The notes: generated from the letters alone by a model not told the origin. Positions 11,541-24,486 are shown, counted from the stretch's first letter. The stretch is DNA of 64,000 nt from Mesorhabditis belari (GCA_958450365.1 CAUEEP010000743.1:7619501-7683500), one strand, 5' to 3'. Made by a program: numbers and translations.

Positions 11541-13501
11541 CTGAAAAAATTCTTTTAAAAGCAGCAAGCTTTTCAGCAATTTTTGATTTTTTAGATATTT
11601 TTGTGAATCAGACTAGTAAACTGGATGCAGAGGAAAGTAATTTGGGTAATAAACGACTAGACAGACTCGATTTCGCAATCTAACAAGTCTATTACTCAAG
11701 TTTTTGCTAGTTAAATTTTTGCTAGTTAGAATTAAGGTAAACTTTAGAGATAATTTGTAGAAGAAAACTTACCAGACACTTCAAATCGAATTCTTCTAGT
11801 AGATCTTTGTACATAGAAAGTGATCCTAAGGTTTATCTTTAGTTTAGAAGATCAGAAAAAAAGCTTTACATTAAAGAAGTGAAAAAAAAGCTCTGTGTGC
11901 ATTTCGAAAGAGCTGAAGACAAAAAAAAAAGATCTTTATGGAAAAGAGGAGACTTCCGCATTGGCCCTTAGGGAGGAGTTCTCCTTAAATGAAGAAAAAC
12001 TATTAAAGAGATTTCTCGAAAATTATTCAACTTTCTATATTCTGCAGAAATAGAGCAAGAAATAAATAGTTTTTTTCAAATTTGAGCCGCTTTTTGCTAG
12101 AACAGAGCACATCAAATAAACAATGTCGAATCGGGAAGCATTTTCGTCAAAAATTTCCCCACTCTCACTCATTTCCCTTTTTCTAAACTAGAGACGAAAT
12201 CAACAACTAGAAAAGGCAAAGATTTCTATTTTGGAAAAAGATTTTAAAGATTTAAAGCTTGCATAAGGCTGCATAAGGAAAAAAAATGGAATTGTATGCA
12301 ATGAGCAGCTGAGGTAAAAAAATAGAGTAAAGGAAGACGTTCTTCTTGAGCTGAAGAGGCACACATAATATATGTAGGTGGTTGACTTCAGTTAGGCGCT
12401 TGAGGCCTGAAGCTAGGGTGTGCGCGGGTTCACTCTGAGTGGTCGCGGGAAAGGGAAAAGAAAATGGGGCAGCCCACAGGAATCCGATGCATGGGGAAAA
12501 AGAGAGTCGGCTCCTCCAATCGATTCACTCTTGCGGCCGCTGGGGCCACACTCTTTGCTCCGATCGAGCGGAAGGGACCTTCTTGGATTCCCGGCTTTTC
12601 TCTCTCTCTCTCTCTCTCTTTCCACTCTTTCTCTTTCATCCAACTTTCATCTTTCCCCCCCCCCTTTTTTTTAGTCTCCTTAGTCGATATTGATGCCTAA
12701 AAGAAAGCACATTTCTATTCATCACCGAGTGACGGGTGTCCACTTCTGAATGACTCGTTTCTCCATCGAGGTGCTTCTGGGCTTAAAAGATCTCTGAGAT
12801 CAACTTTTTCTTAAGTTTTTCTAGGTAATGAAAACGAAATTAAAGCGATTTGCAATTATTATTCCAATAAACTTGCAAGAAATGATACATAAATCTGAGA
12901 AAAGGGGAAGCGGATCAGAAGGGGCTGATGAGGGGAAAGAGGGGCCTAGGCGGCTTTTCTTTGGTGTGACTCATCCATTCCCGTTTCTCCACCGTATAGC
13001 TCCTCAAGAAACCAATTTCTTCCCTCTTTCAAAGCCATAAGGCTTTTCTAACAGACCAACCTGATCTCACAAATCATTTGTTTTTCCAAATTTGGTTTCA
13101 TGAAGGCTTTGAGAGGAAAAGGCGTGGAAAAGTAGCCGACCAATGTCTCCACATTGCCAGAGCGATTGCCAGAGCATCTGTCTATCAATCTGATGGTGCG
13201 GGGTTCGACCCTGTTTGCAATCTTTTTGCATCTTGCAAACTTCTTGCCCTTTTGTTCCCAACTGTTACTTGATAAATCAACAAATTCAGGATGATCGATT
13301 CATTCACAAAGAGAGCGGTCGACCATTAGTTCCCAACAACCCAAGCAGATGATGAAACTCTTTGTTTTTGTGTTGTGTTTGGTTCATAGATAATATGTAT
13401 CTTTATTCATTAGCAAACCTCTGAATGAACTGAAAGGCGGAGAAGAACTATGAAAAAAAGTGATGATGAGCAACTGAAATAAAAATAAACTCAATACAAA
13501 G
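11541..13501. other. Intergenic region between cdka-1 start and tmem-132 end
   Basis: No convincing exons are seen. A GC-rich island at about 12400-12600 is followed by a (TC)n run at 12598-12620 and a C/T-rich tract, a plausible promoter area for cdka-1, although this is inference. A tRNA-like module lies at 13151-13217. Open frames here are low-complexity. Confidence 0.6.
13151..13217 (+). other. tRNA-like module
   Basis: The B-box GGGGTTCGACCC is preceded by an A-box-like GCCAGAGCGATTGCCAGAGC, but the anticodon arm does not form a 5-bp stem with a 7-nt loop. It lies in intergenic DNA. Confidence 0.5.
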
Positions 13502-16500
13502 TTAAGCGACGGTTTCTCGGAGTCCCTCATAGTCGGTGGCTCTTCTCCGATTGCCCCACGATCGACTCGCTGGTGTCCATTCACCGGCACTTCGTCGTGT
13601 TCCCCTAAATTTTTACGAAATTTTCAATTTTCTTTCGACTAACCATTCATAACCAGTGTTCACATTTGTTTCACTGGTGCTATCATGAAGAAGATTTCTT
13701 GTCATCGTTATTCTTTCTTGTCGCCAACTTCCACCATCAATGCTATTCGCGTGCACCTGAGACAAAGCATAGTAAAGGGAATAATTTTGGTTTACGATTT
13801 GAATTTCTCTTGTATGCTAGAGTCATTTTAGTTTTCTAGATTGAGAAACATCATTTAAACAAATGGAACTTTTCTATTAGGCTGTCCAGAAGATCTTGGA
13901 ACAACTCTGGAAGATAATCCAAGAGTAAGTTCCTAACAGTTCCTAACAGTTCCTAACAGTTCCTAACAGTTCCTAACAGTCCCTAACAGTTCCTAACAGT
14001 TCCTAGCAGTTCCTAGCAGTTCCTAACAGTTCCTAACAAACTGGAAACTTTGCTAAAATCTCTCACCGAAACGCTTGGTTGTGGAGAAATGAAGACACTG
14101 ATTTCTGAGCCTCGATAAGATTTATTTGAAGGAATCGGCTCATCAAAAGAGGTTGACGAGAGGGCGGTTCGTCGAGAGAATGAGTGAATTGGTTGTCCTT
14201 TAGCACTGAAATCACCCTCTGAACTGCTTGCCGCACTCGGGATATCATGCCGATAAGTGAATTGTCGATTTGTGGGCCTTCCAATCCACACCCATTCTTT
14301 TGTCTCCTCGGCATCGCGTCCGCCCGACGAACTCGATGAAAGCCGTGACAAAAGTGGCACCACCAGCTTTTCATACCTAGAAGATAAATACCTAGAAGAT
14401 TCTATAGTCAATACAATTCTCAAACTATTTACTAGTTTCAAGTAAAAACAAAGAGCCATCAAAAGCAATGATATACCCGTTGAAAGCTCTTGCGCGACGA
14501 CTGACAAGTCGACAAAGTAGAACCAAAAGCAATGTAATAATGACAATCGCGGCCACTGTATCCACTCTCCATGGACTCGTGTGACTTGGAGTGGTTGTTG
14601 GCACTAAAAATCGATTTCAGCTTTTAATTAGAAAGTTTTAAGCGCACTTGTTGTGTTTGATGTATAAATTCCAGAGTTTCGGTGACTATCAACAGAAAAA
14701 GTGAGTCCAATCGGGATCTCGGTCTCTAAAGGTGAAACTTTTAGAGAAGTTTTCTATTGAACAAACCGGCAAGCGCATTTCCATCGGGATCACGACACTG
14801 TGCAGGTGGTCTTACCAAAATGCGCACAGATGCGTCAGTAATATCATCCAATGCTGAAAATGACGATTACCGTATTTACTCTATTAGTGGGGTCCCCCAC
14901 TATTTTTTCAACCCCCTCCAGACGACCCCACTATTAGAGAGGACCCCACTAATAGAGTAAATACGGTACTTTAATTGAAACACATCTTTTGGTAATTAGC
15001 TGGAGGAAGATAGCTTTTCTGAAACATTCTTTATATTTTAATCTTCTTTTTAGCCTTCTTTTTAGTCTTCTTTTTAGTCTTCTTTTTAGTCTTCTTCTTC
15101 ACTTTTTTTCGTAGTATTAACTATTTAATCTATTAGCGTATATGTCGTAGCCGATTATGAATTTCAGCCGATTATGAATGAGTGGGTCTAGGAGCGTCCA
15201 ACCATCAAGTATTTAGTATCATTCAACGCAGAATCATTGATAATTATGTTAAATTTTTTAAATTAGCAAGATTTGATAAAAAAGAAAAAAAATTAGAGCA
15301 AAAAAACTGTTTGTTCAAGAGAAAACTTTGAAGCCCCATAATTTTTTTTCTTTTTTATCAAATCTTGCTAATTTAAAAAATTTAACATAATTATCAATGA
15401 TTCTGCGTTGAATGATACTAAATACTTGATGGTTGGACGCTTCTAGACCCACTCATTCATAATCGGCTACGGGGGTCCCGCCGATTTTGAATGAAACGTT
15501 GTAGCGCCGGCAATTTTTAACCTAAACTCACAAATTTGGTACCAATCGACGCAGAATTGATTTCGCTACAAGATGATATAATATTGTCCTCATACATTAA
15601 AGGGTTGCTCTACTAGAAAGATTTGCCAAAAAATTTCATTCATAATCGGCTACGACATATATAAAAGTATTCATTCTTTCAAAACTTATTTATTGAATAG
15701 GTAAGATTTTCTTAGCACCAACCAATCATATCAACGGAAGAAGTCTGGCGATGAGCGATGGCAAGTGAATGCTCCTCAGTTGAATGAACAGCAAGGCTGT
15801 ATTCATTCAATGGTACATCCAACAGAGATTCCATCTTAATTCGTTATTAATATTAGATTGAATTGATCACAAAATTCTTTCCTTTTTAGTTAGTTACCGT
15901 AAATACTGTAATAGTACCCCACCCCCATAATGACGGTGCGGAGCGTTGCGTAGTCTAGCATTGGACGCGTTTTTCTCGACACTGGTTTATGCTACAATGC
16001 GCGCTTAGGCATCAAAAAATAGCTGAAATTCAGGGCTATTTTTTGATACCAAAGACGCATTTTTTGAAAGTACGGGTGCTTTGCAAAAAATGAAATACTA
16101 AAAAACTTTTGCGACTACCCGACTGTACGAGGGGGGTGGGGTACTATTACAGTATTTACGGTACTTACTTGTTCGTCTGAATACAGCATAAACAACGAGA
16201 GGCTTCCATGCTAAAACTTTACTTTATAAACTTAAATCTTTATCTACTGTACCTGATATTTATGCGTGAAAGCGGTTTGAATATTTGTTTGAACAAAGTA
16301 TTGCCCGGGTTGACCCTTAAAATAGAATTCATAAGGTTATTTTTTAAAAAAAAAAAAAAATACCGACTGGGGCTACCAGTGGTGAATTTATCGCATACAC
16401 GAAATATATCAATCACAATACAACGACACACACAATACTAGGCTATATCTTAACTTAACCCACGTCATGACAGACGGCTCCCTAACCCTAAGCTCAATGG

Positions 16501-19500
16501 GGAACTAAATAGCTTTTTTGGTGGTGAAGGGAAGATGACGATGAAGGAGTGGCTTGTCACTTTAAAGAACTGGGGCCACAACCACCAGACTGCCCTCCAG
16601 AAAACCTCTCAACCCGAAGGGAAAGGAAATCCGAAGGGGGTGACCATGTCGCATGTGGGGTTCGAACCCTCGGCCTTTCGATTAAGATAAAAGACACTTA
16701 ACCAGTCAGCCACACGCGCTCTTATTTGAGGAAACTTACCGAAATCGGTATCACGCGAGGCTCGATGGCAACGATTGGCATCGCTGATAACTTGACGATC
16801 GTCACTTTTTTAGGAGAAACCTGGAAAAAGTTTGTGTTTTGTTTTGAATTTATGCTCAACTGTGAGCACACTTGAACCGTAATCGATTTGAGGTGCCGAG
16901 GATTTGAGAACAATTCTGAAATTTGAGATTCATCGATCGCAGATCGCGCTAACCTGGAAGTGCCTTTGTCTTGAGCGTAGGCTAATAAACGACCATCAAC
17001 AATTTTGATTACAGCCACCGATCTTTCAACGGAATGCACTCTGAACTTTGGTTTCTTAATTTCTCAACTATCCAATCAACTATTAGACTATCCAGAAAGT
17101 CAGAAGAAAACGAAAAAGACTTTTCTAGACAGCTTATTTCTAGACAGTGTGTCCCACAATTATGGTGACAAAATCTCAATAAGTCTATCGATCTTATTTG
17201 CAACGTTTTAAACCTTTTCTTTTCATTAAATCCGTCAAAAATGTTCTTTTATCTCTTTTCTGGATTTTCGGCTGTTTTGAGGATTCGATGAAGCAAACTT
17301 TTTCCAATACTGGCCTGGACTTCGACTTGGCTTGGACTTGGCCATTTTTTGAACAGAATTTGGTTCATCGAATCCTCAAAACAAACGCGCTTTGAGGAGT
17401 TTGAGCTCCTTTTAAGTCCATCAAAAATCTTTCAACTGTTTCAATTGTTGATAGTCTTTGGTAAGCCTCGTCCTTTGCAATCTTCATTGGAGCTCTTTGA
17501 AACGCTTCAAAGCGCGAAAAACATTCTGCATCTTTTCCTGCAAGATTCGTGATATCTCTGTGAGTGTTTTTCCTTGCTGATAAAGCGTGATAATGGCTAA
17601 ACGCTCTTTCCTAGATCTCACACCTAAAAAACAATCAAATCATCGATTAATAACAAGAAAAAAACAGTATGTTCCTTCTTCCAGCCAAGTGTAATCTTTC
17701 TGCTGTTCGCTCATTGAAGAAAGACAGAAAGCAGTTAAAGATAGTAAAATGCGCGTCACCATAATTGTGAGACATCCTTTATAAAATCAAACCTAGACGC
17801 AGCAAGTGTCGTCACATCAAACAGCATCTCCCTTCTTCCAGCCAAGTATAATCTTTCTCCTGTTCGTTCATCACCAACTTGAAACGAAGCTAGTACTTTT
17901 ATCTAAAAAGATTTGATTAAAGATTTGATTAAAGATCATTTGTTCACCTCAGAATGTTGAAATCTTTCCGTGCATCCGAATTGTCTTGCAGCTCCGGCGG
18001 ATTCCAATTGTTTCCATACAGCCACCGGCCAATTTGTGATTCCATGCAATACAGGATTACTTAGCCAGATCTAAACCTTAAAAATAAGCAAATAAAAGAT
18101 TTTTTTGATACCGTAACTGGCAGACGCGGGAACCAAACAGTAAACGCGACTTGGGTAGTCCATTGCTATAATAAATTTGCATTTATTGAAACAACTCTTG
18201 TTTTTCGGGCTGAAAATTTACCTCATAGTGAACATGGACGCGTGCTGCTGGCATTCCTCGAAGCTCCGATCCATCAACATACACCTTAACTTTTATTATA
18301 CAAAGATTCTTTTTTAGATTTACCGATGAGCAAGTGGGACTCGTCTTGAGAACTTTTACTTCACTGCTTATACAATGTGAAAGAGCAGTTACATCTCGGG
18401 TTGAGCCACCCAACTAAAAAGAGAAGAAATGGTTATTCAATCAGTCTTTTAGATAAGAAATGGTTATCTTTTAGATAAGAAAATGTTATTTAACTAGTCT
18501 TTTAGATAAGAAAAGGTTCAACTATTACCGTCACTGAGATGATTCGCATTGGAAGCGAGTACTGTGTTGCCGAAAGTACCGCTACATTTATCAACGAGTT
18601 TGACTAAAAACTTGTTTATTTGAATGTAGTGAAACGGGACTTTTAGATTTTAACTTTGATCTTTACTTAGATCTTTATTTAGATCTTTATTTAGATCTTT
18701 ATTTAGATCTTTACTCAGATCTTTACTCAGATCTTTACTTAGATCTTTACTTAGATCTTTACTTAACTTTCGACTTACTTTTGTTATTGCAACAATTGAG
18801 TAAACCGAATCCGGAGCTACACGAAACGGTGTGGCGACTCGATGGGCATCAATCTAAAACGTTTTCAACCATTTAAACATTTCTCATTATTTACTCGAGA
18901 AATATTCGTAGCTGTCTCTGATCGAATCTTCCGTCGTACCTGCAATCGAACTATAACATGAATCTATAAGTTAAAATTCCGACCTCCCAATGAAGCGATG
19001 CATTGTCCCCATCAAGAACACTTTCACTGTGCCGCGCCGGATCGTTGATAACCACTCCACGCAACTTTAAGAGTAACGCGAGAAGGTGACCGTCAAAGCT
19101 GAAAAATCGCATAGAACAAAATTTGTATCAAGCATAGACTCTTTCCTTGAAAAGTGGTCTTTTGAAAGTCTTTTAGCCTCTTCAGTCTTTTAGCCAAAAA
19201 AGTCAATCAGTCTTTTGAATTTTTGCTTTTACCCCTGTTTTTCTTCATCAAGATATTCAATAATAATGGTTTTAAAAAACATTTTTTGCACGACGGGCAT
19301 TTTCTTCACAGTTTTAGAAGTCATTTCTTTATGTGTAGATGTTAAAAGATCACGTTTCAGAGAAAGAGCTAAACTTTATTATACCTCGAATTTCGATTGA
19401 CACGAGTACAGATGAATGAGACATAGGTTCCGGGACGAGCGGCGGTGAGTGGCCGAACCGTCCACGAAGATGGCGATAAAGAAGCTGCGTTCACAACTTC

Positions 19501-21245
19501 GAATCGAGAATCCAACCAAGCTCTATAATTAGAATGTGATGCCAAAACGATTGTCTCGTCTAATCAGGTAAATTCAGAAATTCAGAACGTTTTTCAGTGA
19601 AAATCTTTTCATACTTTAGCTCGATTTCCTCCAATTCTTTGTTTTTTTCATTGGTGAGATTGTAAGATAAATGCACGAAAAGGGCATTGAGCGAATTGAG
19701 CGAAAAGGAGAGATTTGATCTCGACAACAGCGATAATTCCCTAGAAACGATATAATGACGACCAAGAGAGCTACTGACGAGAAAGCTACTTTTTTGTTAC
19801 TTACATGCCATTTTCTTTATGTAAAATGTGCGCCTGAGCGGTTTCAACAAAAGGGATCAACGTGATGGGCACCTTTAATTTGAGGAAAGCTTTGAGACAT
19901 GAAATTCAGGGATTTACCTGAGGTCGATCGAAAAAAAGTGCATCACAATGGGTGGCTGTTACGTGGCTCAGTGAGAGGATCTAATTTTGTTTTTCACTAA
20001 TTTGAAATAATTATTACCTGTTTTGTTGCATTTATTCCAATAAGACCAAACCAAGAAAACGGGACCTGAGAGTAATTTGTAGACTTCGGAAAATAAAACT
20101 TAACCAAAACCAAAACCAAAACCACCAAAACCAAAACAGACCAAAACCAAAACCAAAACAAACCAAAACCAAAACCAAAACCAAAACAAACCAAAGCTCG
20201 TCAATATCTCGTGATTGGGAGGAGCTAGCGAAAATCTGTTTGCAGATTTGAAATCAGCGTCCAAAAATCTATCCCATAGGCTATTTTTTGTTTCGAAATT
20301 TCGAGGTCGTGTTTTGGTCCTTTTTTCGGCCCCGAGATTTTGTGGAGTAAGAAAAAGTGAAAGGCAAATTTGCATTTTACATTAAAATTTGCATTTTACA
20401 ATTTTAAATTTACATGCTAATTTATATGCAAATTGAGTTTTGGTTTGTTTTGGTGTTTTGGTTTTGGTTTTGGTTTGTTTTGGTTTTGGTTTTGTTTGCC
20501 GAACTCTAGTAATTTGTGAAATGCTATTGAAAAACCTTTACCTGAATTCTTACAAGACATGAGTGCCGGCTTTCTTCGAAAGGACTAAGCTCGCAATGAG
20601 CTGTGACTGAAAAGTAGGAACTAGAGGATTACTGTAAGTCTAAAGCGTTACCTGTTCCACCAGATGGACTGCTGACACGCACTGAAACGCAGAGCCTTCG
20701 TCGCAAAGAGGATAAAGAGGCGCCATCCGATTGAGCCACCACATCGATGAAGGGTCGATCCTGAAATAAAAAAAAGTGAAGGAATTGGGAGTAGAAAATA
20801 GATTCACGAGAGGGGATTGAACCCTCGACCTTTTCCTTTCCAGGCCTTATCCACTGAGCTATCTGGTTGACCCAAACCAAACCAAAACAAACCAATCTAA
20901 TGGTGTCTTGCACGACTCGCACCGTCACTGCACAGTTCACATTGTGCAGGGTTGACTGGAGTTTTGTGGGAGTTTTCTGTCCTCCATAGGCTATGGAAAC
21001 GAATTGTTCGCTGTCCGCCGGACAATCATCCTGAAGTTGCTTCTAGTTTTGAAACTTTTTGCTGGATCTTAGCTTATTTTTGCAAGAATAAATTTCACAA
21101 GTTCCTCGAATTGTTTCTTGCTTTCCTTGCTTTGCTTTCCATTGTTCCTTTTCCTCAAAACTCACATGTAAATACAAACGGTTCTCTGTGGAGTTTGCGG
21201 CCACTGGAGAGAAAAGGAAAAACGCGTTTTGCGGTGGTTGCACTG
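13502..21245 (-). CDS. tmem-132: TMEM132-family single-pass membrane protein (5' end not found)
   Basis: TMEM132 proteins are type I membrane proteins with cohesin/Ig-like ectodomains implicated in neuronal adhesion. About twenty short exons match the family in order, from a possible N-terminal exon near 21165-21245 through a long exon 20899-21036 (DDCPADSEQFVSIAYGG…). Later exons include LLALLLKLRGVVIND (~19000), SLINVAVLSATQYSLPMRII (~18570), STRDVTALSHCISSEVKVL and VYVDGSELRGMPAARVHVHY (18210-18410), VAFTVWFPRLPVT, SEIKVLASFQVGDERTGERL, IVDGRLLAYAQDKGTS and VSPKKVTIVKLSAMPIV. The membrane helix AAIVIITLLLVLLCRLV is at about 14476-14603. A Ser-rich cytoplasmic tail of about 150 residues follows, ending at 13502-13504. 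Introns carry several transposable elements, a tRNA-like module and minisatellites. The signal-peptide exon was not identified, so the true start may lie to the right of 21245. Confidence 0.85.
13926..14036. repeat. Tandem repeat, 10-bp unit AGTTCCTAAC
   Basis: Eleven nearly perfect 10-bp units lie in a tmem-132 intron. Confidence 0.92.
14868..14968. mobile_element. Short palindromic element with TACCGTATTTACTC ends
   Basis: About 101 bp that folds on itself: TACCGTATTTACTCTATTAG at one end and its inverse at the other, with GTGGGGTCC inside. It is flanked by TA and lies in a tmem-132 intron. Confidence 0.85.
15139..15662. mobile_element. Compound palindrome with TATATGTCGTAGCCG ends
   Basis: The outer ends TATATGTCGTAGCCGATTAT and inverse enclose a nearly perfect inner palindrome (about 15161-15475, arms about 140 bp, meeting around 15310). 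A related 140-bp element with the same end is at 61890. No coding. It lies in a tmem-132 intron. Confidence 0.85.
15895..16163. mobile_element. Palindromic MITE, family TACCGTAAATACTG, copy C
   Basis: 269 bp with the same ends and flanks as copy A, but the central hairpin loop is inverted. It lies in the same large tmem-132 intron. Confidence 0.88.
16645..16722 (-). other. tRNA-like module
   Basis: A-box TGGCTGACTGGTTAAGTG and B-box GGGTTCGAACCC on the minus strand. The acceptor ends GCGCGTG and CACATGC pair only partly, and the anticodon loop is too large. Confidence 0.55.
17155..17780 (-). mobile_element. Tc1-like element remnant
   Basis: The ends read CCCACAATTATGGTGAC and the inverse GTCACCATAATTGTGAGAC. 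On the minus strand, at about 17480-17620, is a Tc1-type transposase N-terminal region (RKERLAIITLYQQGKTLTEI). The rest of the transposase is missing and a smaller palindrome (GAGGATTCGATGAA…) replaces it. It lies in a tmem-132 intron. Confidence 0.75.
18640..18775. repeat. Tandem repeat, ~13-bp unit AGATCTTTACTT
   Basis: About ten units of AGATCTTTATTT/AGATCTTTACTC type in a tmem-132 intron. Confidence 0.85.
20100..20510. repeat. Inverted pair of ACCAAAACC / GGTTTTGGT simple repeats
   Basis: A plus-strand block of ACCAAA/ACCAAAACC units (20104-20197) and a block of the complementary units (20437-20500) face each other across about 240 bp inside a tmem-132 intron, so the transcript can form a long hairpin. 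Confidence 0.8.
20803..20874 (-). other. tRNA-like module in tmem-132 intron
   Basis: A-box TAGCTCAGTGGATAAGG and B-box GAGGGTTCAATCCC on the minus strand. Positions 1-7 and 66-72 do not pair. It shares the GGTCGAGGGTTCAATCCCCT segment with the module at 25759. Confidence 0.6.
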
Positions 21246-22108
21246 AGAAATGCTGAGCTAAATTTTCTCGAATTTCTTTTGGTAAACGAGTTTCCCAATT
21301 GCAAAAATATCAAAGCTCTTTATCCATCAATTTTCATTCATATATTTCTTTTTTCGTACTATTTCACCGCTGCTTTTTGACGAAGCAGAATTTTTGATTG
21401 AATGGGTGAAAAGGAGGGGAATTTCTCAAAGGTCGATTCTTTTTTTCCTCTTTCCTCTTTCCAGTCCTCTTTCTTGTCCTCTTTCCAGTCCTCTTTCTTT
21501 TTCTTTTCTTCATCACAAAACAATTAGACCGGAGTCTAAAAATATACTACTAAAGATGTTATAAACAACTTTGCTTATAACATCTGTTTAATTACCTATC
21601 GTTAATAACAAACCTTTACATAATGAAAAGCATTGAATGATGGTAAAAATTAGGGTGAAAGGCAACGAGAGCCTCATTCTCGTTTAGAGGGGCGGTCATC
21701 ATCCGCCCATTGGAATCTCCATTCATGTATTCAGTGATGTACAATTTCTTGAATTTCAAATTATTATATGATTCATAAAAATGAAAAATTCTATTAGAAA
21801 ACCGGTTAAAAAAGAGATTTCTTGGGGGGAAAAATCGGGGAAAAACTATATTGAAATAGAATTTGAAAGGCTAATCTATGATTATTTGAGAATAAAAGGA
21901 TCAATGAATCGCTTAAATTGAAGCTAGAATTGGATTACGGTCGTTTAACGGAGAAGTACTGCAAGTAAAAGTATTTGGCTATCGGGAAAAAAACCATGTG
22001 GTATCAATTACAAAGGGTTTTTCTCGAAAAAAAACAAAACTTTTCTGTTAAATTCTTTAAGCAAATTCTTTTTTTCCCAGTGAGAAATAGCTAATTAGTA
22101 AAAAGGGA

Positions 22109-22120
22109 AAGGAAAAGGGA

Positions 22121-22168
<48 letters not shown>

Positions 22169-22225
22169 AGAAGAAAGAAAGAAAGAAAAGAAAAAGAAAG
22201 AAAGAAGAAGAAATAAAGAAAGAAA
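22109..22225. repeat. (GAAA)n microsatellite
   Basis: A long, almost pure GAAA run with a few GAA interruptions. Confidence 0.95.
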
Positions 22226-23189
22226 CCTCTAAGATTAGCTAAATTATAGCTTCAAGTAAAAATCGAAACGCAAAAAAAGTTGAGTTTATAGTCTATAAAG
22301 ATGTTTATAAAGAAGTTTATAAAGAAAAGAAAAGAAAATATCAGAAGAAGTTTGTTTCAACTATGAACGCAGTTCATGGAAAAAAAAAGAATTGGAAGTG
22401 GGAGAGTCGATGGCCGAAAAAAGGGGTAGAATGGATGAGAGACAGATGAGAGACCAAAGGGGATAGGGATGTATGAAGATAAGAACAAATTGAGATCGAG
22501 GCTATGAAAGGGGCGAAGAAGAACAGAAGACCAACTTTCATACACTGAAGACTCAGAAGAAGAGGCCCGTGTCTGTACTATGGCCGGGGCAAGGGGGAGT
22601 GCTGCTTTTTGCCGCCTTTTCCAACCGCCGCGGGCCTCCGAAACGCATTGGGGTAGAGGCCTATGGACGCCTCAATCTCGTAAAGTGAGGGTCCGCTGAG
22701 GCTAGCCCTTTCCATTCTCTTTTCATTCTCTTTCCATTCCCTCCAGCAAGAGTCCTCTCTTCGGGTGCTCTATCCATGAATACTCCTCAGAAATGAAAGA
22801 AATGGGAAAACACTCTTCAACTCTTTCATCCATCTTCTTTTCCCCTCTTCTTCTTCTTCTTCTTCTTCGATGAAATCTCATGCAACAAACGCTTCCGTTT
22901 AAGCTCTACTCCATATCAACGGCCATTTTTATATTATGGTTTTTGATTTGAAATGAATTGATTCTGAAAATTGATTTGGGCTTGTCTGCTCAGCGATGTT
23001 CATCGGTAACTGAAAACACCTCGAATTCTCAGAAAGTTTCAGATTGTTTGAGCCGAACTACTTCCAAGAAAAGGAAAATGAGAATGGATTTTCGTTTTCG
23101 AGAAGGAGTTCAAGTTATGAGGCTGCTTCAAAGAACCCGGCCTCGGCCAGTTCTCGGAGCTAAGGGACAAGCACTTGGCGATGCTCATA

Positions 23190-23240
23190 CGTTAGGCTCA
23201 GGCTCAGGCTTAGGCTCAGGCTCAGGCTTAGGCTTGACTT
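23190..23240. repeat. Hexamer array TTAGGC/TCAGGC
   Basis: Seven hexamers in the order T, C, C, T, C, C, T (TTAGGC versus TCAGGC). TTAGGC is the nematode telomere unit. Confidence 0.85.
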
Positions 23241-24251
23241 TAGCTTGGCTTGGCTCAAGAAATCTGGTCTGCTTTCTAAAGTCAGCCGTAATCTCTATTC
23301 AATCTCTATTCAATTCTTTGAATTCAATTTTAAAACGTTTGATTTGTTCTTTGAATTTAATTTTGAAAGGTTTTATTCGTGATCACAGAGAAAAGTTATA
23401 TTGTTTATCCAATCGTTTATCCAATTCAAGAAAAAAAAAATCGCTAGAAAAACAAAAAACACAAAATCTCAAGAAAAGATTAATGAAAATGGCAAAAGGC
23501 ACATCATCAGCACAAAGAAATCAATTGAATTATTCGTTTGACTACGTTTGACTACGTTTTACTACGTTTTACTACGTTTTAATATTTAAAAATCGTTTTA
23601 AAGAATATAGAAGAAATTGGATGATGACTGTTTAAAGTGAAACGATTGCGCTAAAGATAAAATTAAATATATAACAAAGAAAACTGGCATAGTTGGCTTT
23701 AAAATGAGACAAAGTACCCGTAAATCTAAGCGTGTCTTTTACCTTCACGTTTCAAATGCGTACATTGGACAAAAAGAGAGAGAGAGCGGTTAAACGTTCA
23801 ACTAGAAAGGAATGCTTGAAAAAAAGTCACATAAATATACAAAAGTAACCGTGATTTCAATCAATGACTAACAAAGAAAGTATGAAAAAAAAAATGAGAA
23901 CAGCTCTTAAAAAGAGTGAAAGCTATTGAGCAAAAGAGTCTAATAAACCAGTCAAAAAAAAGCGAGGGGCAACAATCACCGGATGGCACGACTTGGAACA
24001 CCTTAAACAACTTAAAATCTATGAAAATCGCTGGATTTTTTCGGATTTTGTGTTAATGATGAACTGGGATGAGATAGAAAAAAAAATGCAATGCAAAAGG
24101 GCAATGTTTGAGAATGAAAATTGATATGTGTGTACACGGAGTCGATCCTCAACTCACGGTAACCCGAACGTCGATGCTGAGCTCTAGAAAAATGGGATTT
24201 AGAAATAAATTTCCAAACATTTTAAGTAATTCCTAAGAAATATTAGACAAG

Positions 24252-24486
24252 TACAGTACTGGACAATGAAAAATGATATTTGAAAAACGATCGTCACTTT
24301 CGCGCGTCTGTAATTCCCTTTTCTTTACCGTATTTCTAAATATTAATATTACCATTGTGTAGCCCTTGAAAAGAGCTTTCAGAAAATGTATAACACTAAT
24401 AGTTTAAACTCAAAGACAAGGGAGTTACAGACGCGCGAAAGTGACGATCGTTTTTCAAATATCATATTTCATTGTCCAATACTGTA
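24252..24486. mobile_element. Palindromic MITE, family TACAGTACTGGACAATG, copy 1
   Basis: The ends TACAGTACTGGACAATGAAA and inverse extend into about 85-bp arms that include AAAACGATCGTCACTTTCGC. The TA boundaries indicate Tc1/mariner-type insertion. No coding. Confidence 0.9.

Larger units (their letters stand above)
21250..24150. other. Gene-poor region
   Basis: No supported exons. It contains a (GAAA)n microsatellite (22109-22225), a GC-rich island (about 22565-22700) of unknown role, a (CTT)n run near 22850 and a TTAGGC/TCAGGC hexamer array (about 23190-23240). The missing first exon of tmem-132 may lie here. Confidence 0.55.

Noticed and set aside
12413..12700. Overlapping open frames on both strands
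   Set aside because: They arise from a GC-rich patch and a (TC)n run; no splice structure or domain.
14063..14374. 103-codon minus frame inside tmem-132
   Set aside because: It is a second frame of the tmem-132 cytoplasmic-tail exon; the phase-linked frame is the Ser-rich one.
20100..20375. Phe/Gly/Trp repeat protein (FGFGFG, FWFWF)
   Set aside because: This is a translation of the ACCAAAACC simple repeat within an intron.
22958..23551. 197-codon plus frame
   Set aside because: It crosses the TTAGGC/TCAGGC array and AT-rich DNA with no domain, no splice support and shifting composition.
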